A DNA stretch of 64,000 bases from Portibacter marinus. GTDB lineage: Bacteria > Bacteroidota > Bacteroidia > Chitinophagales > Saprospiraceae. Positions 33,340-41,842 of the stretch are shown piece after piece. A model generated the notes under the pieces. That model did not search any database and was not told the origin of the DNA. It saw nothing but the letters and a program-made list of their open reading frames with translations. The first letter of the stretch is position 1. Every line of letters starts with the position of its first letter. The position numbers were made by a program, and so were the translations under genes. The stretch lies in assembly GCF_021533195.1 (NCBI RefSeq), contig NZ_JAJNKB010000008.1, positions 1 to 64,000 on the forward strand. Reading direction: 5' to 3'.

Positions 33340-34671
33340 TTAGTAATATCCCACATAATTTTGAGGTGTAATGGCAAGCATCTCCTCTTTAATATTATTT
33401 TCAACTTTTAATTCAGAAATAAAGTTCGCGATACTTTCTTTTGTTATCTGATTATTTCCTCTTGTAAGTGCTTTTAGCGCTTCATAAGGTTTTTCATATC
33501 CTTCACGTCGTAATATATTTTGAATGGCTTCGCTGACCACCGCCCAATTCGCTTCAAGATCCTCTTTCATTTTACTTTGATTAATTACTACTTTATTCAG
33601 GCCCTTCAAGAGCGATTTGTAAGCAATCAAAGTATGACCGAAAGGTACGCCTACATTTCGCAGCACAGTGGAATCTGTCAAATCCCGTTGTAACCTTGAT
33701 ATCGGTAACTTACCGCTTAAATGTCTAAAAACAGCATTTGAAACGCCAAAATTACCCTCCGCATTTTCAAAGTCAATAGGATTTACCTTGTGAGGCATAG
33801 CAGATGACCCTACCTCACCCTCGACAACCTTTTGCTTGAAATAATCCATGGAAATGTAAGTCCAGAAGTCTCGTGCGAGATCTATTAAAATGGTGTTGAT
33901 CCTCGATAAGGCATCGAAAAGGGCTGCAAGTTGGTCATAGTGGGCGATCTGAGTAGTATATTGTGACCTGCTAAGTGAAAGGTCCTCTTCAACGAACTCA
34001 TTTGCAAATGCACGCCAATCAATATCGGGAAAAGATACTTTATGAGCATTTAAATTACCTGTAGCACCTCCAAACTTAGCCTTAATATTGATTTCTTCCA
34101 TCTGATGAATTTGCTCATCCAATCTTTCTATAAAAACTAATATTTCCTTACCCATAGTGGTCGGGGAAGCTGGCTGACCATGTGTCCTGGCCAGAATAGG
34201 AACTCCCTTCCATTCCTCCGAAAGGTCATGTAACTTCTCAGCCACAGCACCGAGAGCCGGCATGATAACCTCTTCCAGCGCTCCTTTGATCATCAATGGA
34301 AATGCCGTGTTATTCACATCTTGTGAAGTCAGTCCGAAATGTATAAATTCTACATTTTCCTGCAGTCCCAGTTCTCTAAATCTATCTTTGATGAAATACT
34401 CGACCGCCTTTACATCGTGATTTGTGGTTTTTTCGGTTTCTTTAATCACTTCAGCGTCTTCAGTTGAAAATTCCGACATGATGGCCTTTATTCCTTCCTT
34501 ATCGGACGAGGAAACGTTATTGAGTTGAGGAAGGGTGTCACATAATTTCAAAAAATACTTAATTTCTACAATTACTCTATATTTGATTAGCGCTTCTTCG
34601 GAAAAGAAATTCTTGAGTTCGTTTATTTTGGATTCATAGCGACCGTCGAGCGGTGAAAGTGCAGATAGCAT
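33340..34671 (-). CDS. purB: Adenylosuccinate lyase
   Basis: Cleaves SAICAR and adenylosuccinate in purine synthesis. About 443 residues from ATG 34671 (MLSALSPLDGRYESK); a start 16 codons further upstream at 34719 would overlap the divergent gene and is rejected. The fumarase/aspartase superfamily signature GSSAMPHKVNPIDFEN is present, as are TTNHDVKAVEYF and HFGLTSQDVNNTAF with the catalytic His region. A TACATTTA box (34705-34698 on the minus strand), one base from TAnnTTTG, lies 27 bp upstream. Confidence 0.95.
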   Translation of the reverse strand: MLSALSPLDGRYESKINELKNFFSEEALIKYRVIVEIKYFLKLCDTLPQLNNVSSSDKEGIKAIMSEFSTEDAEVIKETEKTTNHDVKAVEYFIKDRFRELGLQENVEFIHFGLTSQDVNNTAFPLMIKGALEEVIMPALGAVAEKLHDLSEEWKGVPILARTHGQPASPTTMGKEILVFIERLDEQIHQMEEINIKAKFGGATGNLNAHKVSFPDIDWRAFANEFVEEDLSLSRSQYTTQIAHYDQLAALFDALSRINTILIDLARDFWTYISMDYFKQKVVEGEVGSSAMPHKVNPIDFENAEGNFGVSNAVFRHLSGKLPISRLQRDLTDSTVLRNVGVPFGHTLIAYKSLLKGLNKVVINQSKMKEDLEANWAVVSEAIQNILRREGYEKPYEALKALTRGNNQITKESIANFISELKVENNIKEEMLAITPQNYVGYY

Positions 34672-34713
34672 GGATTTTATTTTATAGTTAGAGGATGTAA
34701 ATGTATAAAAACA

Positions 34714-35880
34714 ATGCAAGTAATTTTAGGGGTGTTGATAGGAATCGCAGCTATATTCGGAATTGTTTTCAGCAGAATCATCACGACATTTATCCATGAA
34801 CTAGGCCATGCCATTCCTGCTTTACTACTATCACCGGGGAAAGTCACCATGTATGTAGGTAGTGATGGGGACGATGCTAAATCCATTAAAATTCAAGTAG
34901 GACGACTGACCATCTTACTCTCTTTTATGATGTGGGATCTGGACATAGGATTGTGCCAATACCAAAGCACACCATCTATAGCTAAAGACTTAATGATCGT
35001 TTTGGGTGGTCCATTTCTAAGTCTATTGTCCGGTAGTATGATACTATTTTTTCTCGTAAATGCTGACCTTACTGATGGTTGGATCTTTGTTTTATCGATT
35101 TTAATGATTTCATCAATATCTGATTTTTTAATCAATATCATCCCTAGAAAAAGACCGAGGATTTTACGAAGTGGCGATAAAATCTTTAATGATGGTATGC
35201 AATTGGTTTTTCTTTATCAAAAGCGGAATCTGGTTCCCAGCTATCATGCAGCACTTGAATTGAAGAAAGAAGGGAAAAATGCTGAGGCCATCGAATTGAT
35301 GCAAAACCTTACCAGTAAGTACCCTAAGAAAAGAGTGTACTGGGAAGAAATATTGGACCTGCAGTATATGAGTGGCGATATAAAGGCATTTTTGCAAACA
35401 TATGATCAATATGAGTCAGCATTTGATCCGGCTTTTGCTTATGTAGGTCAATGGGCAGAGTATAAGATCAAATTGCATGATTATGATGATGTCGTAAAAA
35501 AACTTACGACATTGATATATGAAGGAAAGTCTTCTTACGTTCTGCATTACTACAGGGGTAAAGCATTGGTGGAACTTAGCGAATACCATGATGCCATGAG
35601 GGACTTCCATGCCTTGACACTAGGGGAAGTAGAAGATCCACGAGCTTTGGCCAACAGGGCTTATTGCCAGTTTAGACTGGGTTACAAGGAGGAGGCTCGC
35701 GAAGACGTAATTGAAGCTGTAGAGCATGGTCAAAGCCATATGGGAGAGATTTATTTTTTGGCTGGTGTCATCTTCGAAGATTCGGATGAACAAAAAGCTT
35801 TGGAGTTCTATAAAAAATCATTGGCTTTGAAATATAAACATCACGCCTTATCGTTTAATATATCTAGAATAGAAAAATAA
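34714..35880 (+). CDS. Membrane zinc metalloprotease (M50-like) fused to TPR repeats
   Basis: A 388-residue protein. The N-terminal half has several membrane helices. The zinc motif HELGH is at residues 28-32 inside the first helical region, as in site-2 proteases. A possible third ligand is the NDG at 159-161, in the position of the family's LDG motif, after NIIP at 141-144. From about residue 170 to the end are TPR-like helical pairs (SYHAALELKKEGKNAEAIELM; VEDPRALANRAYCQFRLGY; QKALEFYKKSLAL). Intramembrane protease activity and a protein-binding TPR part are inferred from these motifs; no substrate is known. The SIMPL gene follows 6 bp after the stop codon. Confidence 0.7.
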   Translation: MQVILGVLIGIAAIFGIVFSRIITTFIHELGHAIPALLLSPGKVTMYVGSDGDDAKSIKIQVGRLTILLSFMMWDLDIGLCQYQSTPSIAKDLMIVLGGPFLSLLSGSMILFFLVNADLTDGWIFVLSILMISSISDFLINIIPRKRPRILRSGDKIFNDGMQLVFLYQKRNLVPSYHAALELKKEGKNAEAIELMQNLTSKYPKKRVYWEEILDLQYMSGDIKAFLQTYDQYESAFDPAFAYVGQWAEYKIKLHDYDDVVKKLTTLIYEGKSSYVLHYYRGKALVELSEYHDAMRDFHALTLGEVEDPRALANRAYCQFRLGYKEEAREDVIEAVEHGQSHMGEIYFLAGVIFEDSDEQKALEFYKKSLALKYKHHALSFNISRIEK

Positions 35881-35886
35881 TGACGT

Positions 35887-36588
35887 ATGTCTAGAAACTA
35901 CATTTTGCCCTCTATTATATTATCGATTGGATTTATTTTAGGTTCAGCTGTGCTGGGAGTCTATTGGAAACAAGCCAGAGGTAAAGAAAGCTTTGTAACC
36001 GTTAAGGGATTATCTGAAAGGGAGGTAATTGCTGATCGGGGGTGGATGGCAGTAAATACTCAGTTCAGTTCCAATTCACTTGAGGATATAAAGGCACAGA
36101 TGAGGAGTCATGAAAATGAAATTATTGACTATCTAAAAAGCAAAGGTTTTGGTGCAGAAGAAATAACAACAGATAACATTAATATTTTCACCAATGACTA
36201 CAATAACGCCACTTACAGATATCAAGCTAATTTAAGGGTCACTGTATCTTCTTCTAACGTCGATGCCATAGAACAAGCATCGCAGGATAAATCCAGTTTG
36301 ATTGCCCAGGGAATCTTAATTTCTGGTGATAAATGGCAGAATGGACCGAAATATTACTATACCAAGTTTACGGACATCAAGACAGAAATGATTGCTGAAG
36401 CAACTCATGAGGCCAAAAAAGCAGCAGAAGAATTTGCGACAAATTCTGGAGCATCAGTGGGAGATATCAGAAGAGCTAATCAGGGCATTTTCCAATTTCT
36501 GCCGGGTGACCGATCCAATGAAGGAGATGAATTTTACAAGGAGAAAATCATCCGCGTCGTTTCCACTTTAGACTTTTATCTTGATTAA
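35887..36588 (+). CDS. SIMPL domain protein (DUF541)
   Basis: A 233-residue protein with one N-terminal membrane helix (YILPSIILSIGFILGSAVLG), followed by a periplasmic SIMPL/DUF541 domain from about residue 36 (FVTVKGLSEREVIADRGWMAV; GAEEITTDNINIF; YRYQANLRVTV). The C-terminal EATHEAKKAAEEFATNSGASVGDI segment is typical of the family. Members resemble oxidative-stress and outer-membrane-associated proteins, but the molecular role is unsettled. It is cotranscribed with the metalloprotease-TPR gene upstream. Confidence 0.85.
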   Translation: MSRNYILPSIILSIGFILGSAVLGVYWKQARGKESFVTVKGLSEREVIADRGWMAVNTQFSSNSLEDIKAQMRSHENEIIDYLKSKGFGAEEITTDNINIFTNDYNNATYRYQANLRVTVSSSNVDAIEQASQDKSSLIAQGILISGDKWQNGPKYYYTKFTDIKTEMIAEATHEAKKAAEEFATNSGASVGDIRRANQGIFQFLPGDRSNEGDEFYKEKIIRVVSTLDFYLD

Positions 36589-36604
36589 AATATTACGGCC
36601 TTAT

Positions 36605-37705
36605 TTAAGCCAGTACATTTTTGATGGTAGAACAAAACTGCTCCACATCCTCAGTTTTGCCCGTGCTGATTCTGCACCAATCTGTGAAAGGAGGAAATGG
36701 TCTTCCTACCAGAACACCTTTTGATCTCATCTTTTCGTTCAGTTTTACGATATCCATTCCGGACTTAAAAAATACGAAGTTGGTATGTGATTTTTTGTAC
36801 TCAAGCCCAAGAAGATCAAGCGCACTGTAAATCATTTCTTTGCCTTCAGAATTTTTAGATTTACTAAACTCATAAAATTGAGCATCATCCAGGGCAGCAG
36901 ATGCTGCCATAATTGCAGGAATATTGGTCGAAGCCATTAAATTCGTTCTGATTCGGTCAGCAATATCCGGTCTTGCGATTAAGTATCCAATTCGGATCCC
37001 AGCCAGTCCGTATACTTTTGAAAAAGTTCTGGATACAATAACATTCAGGTCTTCTTTGACCAATTGAGTCATATCTTCAAAACCTTCTTCCGTCACGTAG
37101 TCATTGTATGCTTCATCCACAAAGGCAATGGTTCTGCCGGAAATGGATTTACTAAAAGACCTGATTTCTGGAGTAGGAATTATGGTACCAGTAGGATTGT
37201 TGGGATTGCAAATGAATACCAAATTGGTGCGGTTGGTTATCCTTTTGTGCATTCCATCGAGATCATGGCCTAGCTCTCTGTTTACTGGGACATCGTAGAT
37301 ATGCATTCCAAACTGCCGGGCATATCTCAACATGGCTTGATATGTGGGGGAAGGAGCAACAATATTGCCACCTTCTTCAGCGAAAGTAAGTCCTGTGGCT
37401 GCGAGGCCTTCACGTGATCCTCCCGTAACTACAATATGTTCGCGCGATACACCATGTTTGGAAGCCAGTTTGGCTGCAAGTTCTTCCACATAAGCAAATG
37501 GATACTGATGTGCAATGTCAAAACTATTGATAATAGCCTGTCTGGCTTTTTCTGAAGGCCCATAAGGGTTTTCATTGTAACAAAGTCTGACCAGATCTGG
37601 ACTTCCATTATCTAAAGGGTGGGTCATGTCCCATTTCCAAAAGGGGTTTAAAACCAATGCACCTGAAGCAGCAGAAGCTATTCTGAACCAGTTTCGTCTA
37701 TCCAT
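36605..37705 (-). CDS. Tat-targeted class I/II aminotransferase (HisC-like)
   Basis: A 366-residue PLP aminotransferase related to histidinol-phosphate aminotransferase. The N-terminus MDRRNWFRIASAASGALVL looks like a twin-arginine signal, absent from biosynthetic HisC. The catalytic domain shows LCYNENPYGPSEKA, FICNPNNPTGTIIP, FVDEAYNDYV and the PLP lysine in SRTFSKVYGLAGIRIGY. It ends with the substrate-side RISTG motif. It stands alone, with no his genes nearby, so a role in histidine synthesis is unlikely. Export is predicted, and the extracytoplasmic substrate is unknown. Confidence 0.82.
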   Translation of the reverse strand: MDRRNWFRIASAASGALVLNPFWKWDMTHPLDNGSPDLVRLCYNENPYGPSEKARQAIINSFDIAHQYPFAYVEELAAKLASKHGVSREHIVVTGGSREGLAATGLTFAEEGGNIVAPSPTYQAMLRYARQFGMHIYDVPVNRELGHDLDGMHKRITNRTNLVFICNPNNPTGTIIPTPEIRSFSKSISGRTIAFVDEAYNDYVTEEGFEDMTQLVKEDLNVIVSRTFSKVYGLAGIRIGYLIARPDIADRIRTNLMASTNIPAIMAASAALDDAQFYEFSKSKNSEGKEMIYSALDLLGLEYKKSHTNFVFFKSGMDIVKLNEKMRSKGVLVGRPFPPFTDWCRISTGKTEDVEQFCSTIKNVLA

Positions 37706-37755
37706 TTTTATCGTTTTCCTAAAGTTACAACTTTTTCATTGCAATTCTAGAAGAT

Positions 37756-38535
37756 CTAAACGACAGACTTCATAAATGAAATCACTTTTTGATTGAAGAT
37801 TTTTGGCTGTTCCACATTGACAACGTGCCCACAGTCCGGTATAACTTCAAGAATAGAGGACCGATGGTCCTTGACAAGTTTGGTGATGGAAGGCAAAAAC
37901 ATATGATCCTGAGCACCCATAATATATAAAGTAGGTATGCCAGAGTCTTTTATTCTGAAAAATTTCAATAATGGATTGACTTTAGAAGCTAAAGTAAACC
38001 ATCTGATAAATTCTTTTTGGTATAGTTTCTTAGCTTCGTTGACGAATAACAATCTCGATTCCTTGTGAGATTTTTTAGGCATGATGATGAATGCGAAAAG
38101 ACGATATAATAGTAAATATGGAATCACAGATTTAAGTAACACCCCTGTCTTCATGAGCACTTGCCCTCTGAGGTTTAATTTCATGACTGCTCCACCCATG
38201 ACCATACTGATGGTTCTTTCGGGATATCTTTCCGTAATTTCTCTGATGAGAATGGTTCCCAATGAAATGCCAATAAAGTGTGTCTTTTGAATCTTTAGAT
38301 GATCCAAAACCTCTATGATTTCGTCTCCCAAAACATCGAAAGAATAGCGTTTGATTTTTTGGTAAATAGGACTTTTGGATTTACCGTGACCTCTTAAGTC
38401 TACGAGTAAAACATTATAATGTTGCTTAAAGTCTCTGATTTGCTTATACCAAATAGAACTTGAACCACCTGCGCCATGAACAAAGGTGACCCATTCTGAA
38501 TCTTTCGAGTGAATATGTGTGGAATAGTACAGCAT
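37756..38535 (-). CDS. Alpha/beta hydrolase
   Basis: A 259-residue alpha/beta-hydrolase fold enzyme. The oxyanion region is FVHGAGGSSSIWY, followed by LLVDLRGHGKSKSP. The nucleophile Ser is in the elbow HFIGISLGTIL, the acid is Asp in MGAQDHMF, and the base His is in DCGHVVNVEQP. A cap region with hydrophobic helices (LLKSVIPYLLLYRLFAFIIM) lies between. The substrate is not predictable; esterase or C-C hydrolase activity is possible. No signal peptide. Confidence 0.85.
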   Translation of the reverse strand: MLYYSTHIHSKDSEWVTFVHGAGGSSSIWYKQIRDFKQHYNVLLVDLRGHGKSKSPIYQKIKRYSFDVLGDEIIEVLDHLKIQKTHFIGISLGTILIREITERYPERTISMVMGGAVMKLNLRGQVLMKTGVLLKSVIPYLLLYRLFAFIIMPKKSHKESRLLFVNEAKKLYQKEFIRWFTLASKVNPLLKFFRIKDSGIPTLYIMGAQDHMFLPSITKLVKDHRSSILEVIPDCGHVVNVEQPKIFNQKVISFMKSVV

Positions 38536-38631
38536 CTTGTAACGACAACGTAAGGTACATTTATTTTGTTGAGGTTTTGATAGGCTTTACATGTTTGTTA
38601 ACTAAAAAGCTGTTTTGTATTACCATAAAAG

Positions 38632-38664
38632 AAAAATGGCCTGTTAGTTAGTGCTAACAGACCA
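38632..38664 (-). terminator. Intrinsic terminator of the small membrane protein gene
   Basis: The arms 38637-38647 and 38654-38664 pair over 11 positions with one mismatch (TGG, then CTGTTAG with CTAACAG). On the minus strand a run of five T follows. It lies 28 bp past the stop codon of the 38693-39091 gene. Confidence 0.75.
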
Positions 38665-38692
38665 TTAATTCTTTAAAATTTTTCTATAGCTT

Positions 38693-39091
38693 CTAAACCA
38701 GTGCAATGATCCACATCACAAAGAAAATAGCAGAAGCAATATATGCTGCAATTGCGGCATAACTTAAAAAAGTGATTCCACTACTGCCTGCAAGAATAGA
38801 CATCAAAATACCTGCAAGGCCTAAAACCAAAAATAAAACGAAGTTACTTCTTGCCGAAGCTGCTACTTTGTAATAAGCAGATTTAACCTTAGCAACAACT
38901 GCTTTAAACTTAGTCTTTGTTCGCTTGAAGAACTTTTGAAAGATGTTTCCTTCTTTTGCCACATCACCTTCATTAAAATCAATGATCAGGCTGGCTGCTT
39001 CAGGAGAAATGGGATCAGTTGCATAAGTTTGTGGTAAGCCTAGAAAGAACATTACCGCTGCCAATAAAAACGTAAATGTAAACTTGTTCAT
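38693..39091 (-). CDS. Small exported membrane protein of unknown function
   Basis: A 132-residue protein. It begins with a signal-like helix (MNKFTFTFLLAAVMFFLGLPQTYA). A polar and basic stretch follows (NIFQKFFKRTKTKFKAVVAKVK). Two close membrane helices end the protein (FVLFLVLGLAGILMSIL and YAAIAAYIASAIFFVMWII). Residues between about 25 and 50 are acidic. No family is recognised. It is followed by a terminator and preceded by a 216-bp gap without a gene, so it is probably transcribed alone. Confidence 0.7.
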   Translation of the reverse strand: MNKFTFTFLLAAVMFFLGLPQTYATDPISPEAASLIIDFNEGDVAKEGNIFQKFFKRTKTKFKAVVAKVKSAYYKVAASARSNFVLFLVLGLAGILMSILAGSSGITFLSYAAIAAYIASAIFFVMWIIALV

Positions 39092-39307
39092 AATTAGTAT
39101 TTTTTCTTACATAGCTTCTATGGAATAAAAATGTTCGTTGCTAAAAGCATGCTTAAGTAAATAAACTTACTTTTTAGTGAAAACCAGTTGATGAACGCAC
39201 ATGAAATTTTTACACTGCCAGTATATGCAGCAAAGGTGTAGCTGCAGGAGGATAACAAGTTGGAAGCAAAGTAAACTAATACCAAAGCGATTTTAATGAT
39301 TGATTAA

Positions 39308-39733
39308 TCACAAAGAGGCTTTAACCTGCTCTTTATATTGAATCAAAGTTTTTTCGAGTTTTTCGTAAGTCTTATGACTCACCTGGAGTTGATTGAGATC
39401 TGAACCATTACCAAATTCTATGATGACATGCTCATCTGTCTTACGAATATCCACTAACTCATTCCAGGGTATAAAAACGGGAGGGTGAAACGGTCTGTAA
39501 CGCTTTACCACACTCAAATAGATGCCTTCATCATTATATTTGAGATAAAGCCTGGAGCTATAATTAAGGTCATTCACACGGGCATCAAACCTACCGTAGT
39601 CCGTTCCATAAAAAACCTCTGTGGATTTGTATAATTTGGCCAACTTGCTCCAGGATGCCCTGGAAAATAAAAAAAGACTTAGAAACCACAATGGGACCAG
39701 TGAGAGCAAAACAATAATAGCCACGTTATCCAT
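39308..39733 (-). CDS. Membrane-anchored protein of unknown function (PH-like C-terminus)
   Basis: A 141-residue protein with one N-terminal membrane helix (VAIIVLLSLVPLWFLSLFLF). A soluble domain of beta strands and a final helix follows (RLYLKYNDEGIYLSV; VFIPWNELVDIRKTDEHVIIEFG), a layout like small bacterial PH-like domains. No family was firmly recognised. Its ATG overlaps the SemiSWEET stop codon by one base (TAATG), so it is the third gene of a coupled operon with the SemiSWEET and the CotH-like kinase. Confidence 0.65.
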   Translation of the reverse strand: MDNVAIIVLLSLVPLWFLSLFLFSRASWSKLAKLYKSTEVFYGTDYGRFDARVNDLNYSSRLYLKYNDEGIYLSVVKRYRPFHPPVFIPWNELVDIRKTDEHVIIEFGNGSDLNQLQVSHKTYEKLEKTLIQYKEQVKASL

Positions 39734-39987
39734 TACTTATATTTAATTTTCATTATTAGGATTGATGCTGCTAATATAACAGTTATAGCGTTTGAAACAA
39801 TAACCGGGAGGTCATGGGTTAAAATTCCATATAGAAACCACAATGCTAAACCAGTGGTAAACATGATATACATAGGAAGACTGATATCCCTCGTATTTTT
39901 AGATTTTAAAATCTTGATGGCTTGTGGGAAAAATGAAAGAGTAGTCAGAAGAGCGGCAATTAATCCAATAGCTGTAATGTAATGCAT
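39733..39987 (-). CDS. SemiSWEET family sugar transporter
   Basis: An 84-residue protein with three membrane helices, the size and topology of SemiSWEETs, which work as dimers and carry small sugars down their gradient. The PQ motif is at residues 21-22 (SFFPQAIKILKSKNTRDISLPMYI in the first helix-loop), with the conserved Asn in the third helix (SNAITVILAASILIM). It is one nucleotide from the CotH-kinase stop codon and overlaps the next gene by one base, so the three are one operon. Confidence 0.85.
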   Translation of the reverse strand: MHYITAIGLIAALLTTLSFFPQAIKILKSKNTRDISLPMYIMFTTGLALWFLYGILTHDLPVIVSNAITVILAASILIMKIKYK

Positions 39988-39988
39988 G

Positions 39989-41569
39989 TCATTGAGTGTT
40001 GCAAAGATTATAGCTTTTCAGTTCAGCTATCCTTTCATTAATAATATTTCTAATATTACGACGACTTTTGTTAATTTCTGTAACAAATAAAAATTCTTGG
40101 TAAGGTTGAAGAGCATTTTGATCATCAGCCAATGCTGGTTTGATTAATGTAGTCATCTGATTAATGTAATCGTTTACATATGATGAGGTATAATAATTCT
40201 TTAAAAGGGTGCACATCTCTTTTTGATACATCCTCCTAAATCTGGGTATCGATAGTACTTTTCCAGCTAAGGATTGCTCATCTACCTGTGGGAAAAAACC
40301 AAAAGAATAGAATTGCTGTTCCGTGATATTCTGATATAATTTATCGCACTCGTCATTCCATTCTTCACAACATCCAGGTTTTTGTGAGATAACCTTATAA
40401 AATTTATAATTGTTTTTGGAATTTGGGTCTGACATGCAAGTTTGTTGGTCTTTTCTGGTATTTATGGTTAAGCAGATGCTTTTCTCGCAGTAATCAAGAA
40501 TACTAAGATTTAGGCAGACTTCGTAATTTCCATGTCGTTTGTAGGTGTGAATTGGATTGGGAAGGTTACTGGTATTGCCGTCGCCAAATTCCCACCTATA
40601 AATCAAGTCTGTATAGTACTCTGAGTCATCATAAAAGCGATATGACTTTTTATCTTCTTTCAGAAAGAAGAATTGCGGGGTGATTTCGCAGTTTTCATAC
40701 TGGCTTGGGAAAACGGCGCTAAAAGCCATATTTCCGTCCCATGGAATGATTTTAAATCTGCTGCTGTCTTCCGGTTGATTGAGATACCAATTTCTGCCTG
40801 TCTTAATGATCGAGTCATAATTATTAGTTGCTGTCAACACTACTAAAACCTTGATGAAATTTTTAACATCAAGTTTGTACTGAATAGAATCACTAAAATC
40901 AGTTCCTGCCTCATCATCAATAAATTTTAGGAATGCGGTCAAATCTTGCCAATCTTCTTCAGAAGCATTGCCTTTAAGATCAATTTGTCCTCGGTAGTTA
41001 TTTGGATCACGACCTCTGTATTTAAAATTTGCCCATTTCATATTCTTAAATAGGGCACCATCGGTATACACATTATCTATTTGTTCTACAATCTGGTACA
41101 CTCCAGCATAATTATTGTCAATGTAAACTTGCGCAAAGGATGTTCTTGGTGCAAGTACCCCCATTTCTCTAAACAACTTATAACTCATGGGATCACGAAT
41201 GAAACTTGCATCTGCGAAACTGTTGTGAAGATTTAGTTTCTTAAGCCCCTGAAATTTTTGTCCTTTTTGAAACTCATTAAAATCAATTTTCAGAGACTTC
41301 TTTGACATTTGGGGTTGATAAGAACTTGCTCCTTTATATCGAATCCCCACAGAGTCTAGTAATTGACCATCTATTTCAATGCTGACTGGCAAATAGATAT
41401 TTGCACCTTGTTTCCTGTCACTTATCACCAGATCGTTCAAGACTTCATCGTAATTTTCAACGTTCGTCTTTATGTTTATTCTGTGCAAAACACTATCATT
41501 GAATATAGTTTGTGATTGCAACTGAAATGCATAGAGTAAGCAAAAGAGAATGAATGTCTTAAAATACAA
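39989..41569 (-). CDS. Secreted CotH-like kinase with an embedded PKD domain
   Basis: No ATG is available at the N-terminus; TTG at 41569 gives a clean signal peptide (MYFKTFILFCLLYAFQ) and about 526 residues. An upstream TTG at 41632 would overlap the divergent DUF3820 gene. The N-terminal part matches spore-coat CotH kinases: GIRYKGASSYQP, KKSLKIDF, LHNSFADASFIRD and YQIVEQID. The IIPWDGNMAF at about 274-283 is in the place of the family metal-site motif. A PKD domain with YRWEFGDGNTS and an HTY motif (about 324-370) and a Cys-rich linker follow. Then the CotH C-terminal helical part resumes (about 430-500). Secreted protein kinase or related activity is inferred from the family. Confidence 0.82.
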   Translation of the reverse strand: MYFKTFILFCLLYAFQLQSQTIFNDSVLHRINIKTNVENYDEVLNDLVISDRKQGANIYLPVSIEIDGQLLDSVGIRYKGASSYQPQMSKKSLKIDFNEFQKGQKFQGLKKLNLHNSFADASFIRDPMSYKLFREMGVLAPRTSFAQVYIDNNYAGVYQIVEQIDNVYTDGALFKNMKWANFKYRGRDPNNYRGQIDLKGNASEEDWQDLTAFLKFIDDEAGTDFSDSIQYKLDVKNFIKVLVVLTATNNYDSIIKTGRNWYLNQPEDSSRFKIIPWDGNMAFSAVFPSQYENCEITPQFFFLKEDKKSYRFYDDSEYYTDLIYRWEFGDGNTSNLPNPIHTYKRHGNYEVCLNLSILDYCEKSICLTINTRKDQQTCMSDPNSKNNYKFYKVISQKPGCCEEWNDECDKLYQNITEQQFYSFGFFPQVDEQSLAGKVLSIPRFRRMYQKEMCTLLKNYYTSSYVNDYINQMTTLIKPALADDQNALQPYQEFLFVTEINKSRRNIRNIINERIAELKSYNLCNTQ

Positions 41570-41611
41570 GCTTAAATTTTTCTTGCTTGCGAAATTATAT
41601 AATTTTAGCGA

Positions 41612-41842
41612 ATGGAAGGACCAGATCGTCAAGTACTCATTGATATAGTGACCATTAAGATGCCTTTTGGTAAGTATAAAAATCGACTACTTTGTGATTT
41701 GCCGATTTTTTATCTGCAATGGTTCCAGAACAAAGAGTGGCCAGTAGGCAAATTGGGTATCCTGATGAGAAATGTTTATGAGATCAAGATCAACGGTATG
41801 GAACCACTTTTAAAAGAAATCAAACATGTCATACATCATTAA
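41612..41842 (+). CDS. DUF3820 family small protein
   Basis: A 76-residue cytoplasmic protein matching the DUF3820 family by the core MPFGKYKNRLLCDLP, YLQWF and a short helical C-terminus (GILMRNVYEIKINGMEPLL). The family occurs in many bacteria, and its function is unknown despite the label putative quorum-sensing-regulated virulence factor. It overlaps the start of the sulfatase gene by 17 bp and is divergent from the CotH gene. Confidence 0.85.
   Translation: MEGPDRQVLIDIVTIKMPFGKYKNRLLCDLPIFYLQWFQNKEWPVGKLGILMRNVYEIKINGMEPLLKEIKHVIHH

Noticed and set aside
34672-34719. A 16-codon N-terminal extension of purB
   Set aside because: It would overlap the divergent metalloprotease gene, and the adenylosuccinate lyase N-terminus begins at LSALSPLDGRY.
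7095-37416. CACGTG sites at 7095-7100 and 37411-37416 as possible parS centres
   Set aside because: Both lie inside coding genes and their flanks do not extend into the parS palindrome.
41570-41632. A 21-codon N-terminal extension of the CotH-like gene
   Set aside because: It would overlap the divergent DUF3820 gene and put 21 polar residues ahead of a good signal peptide.
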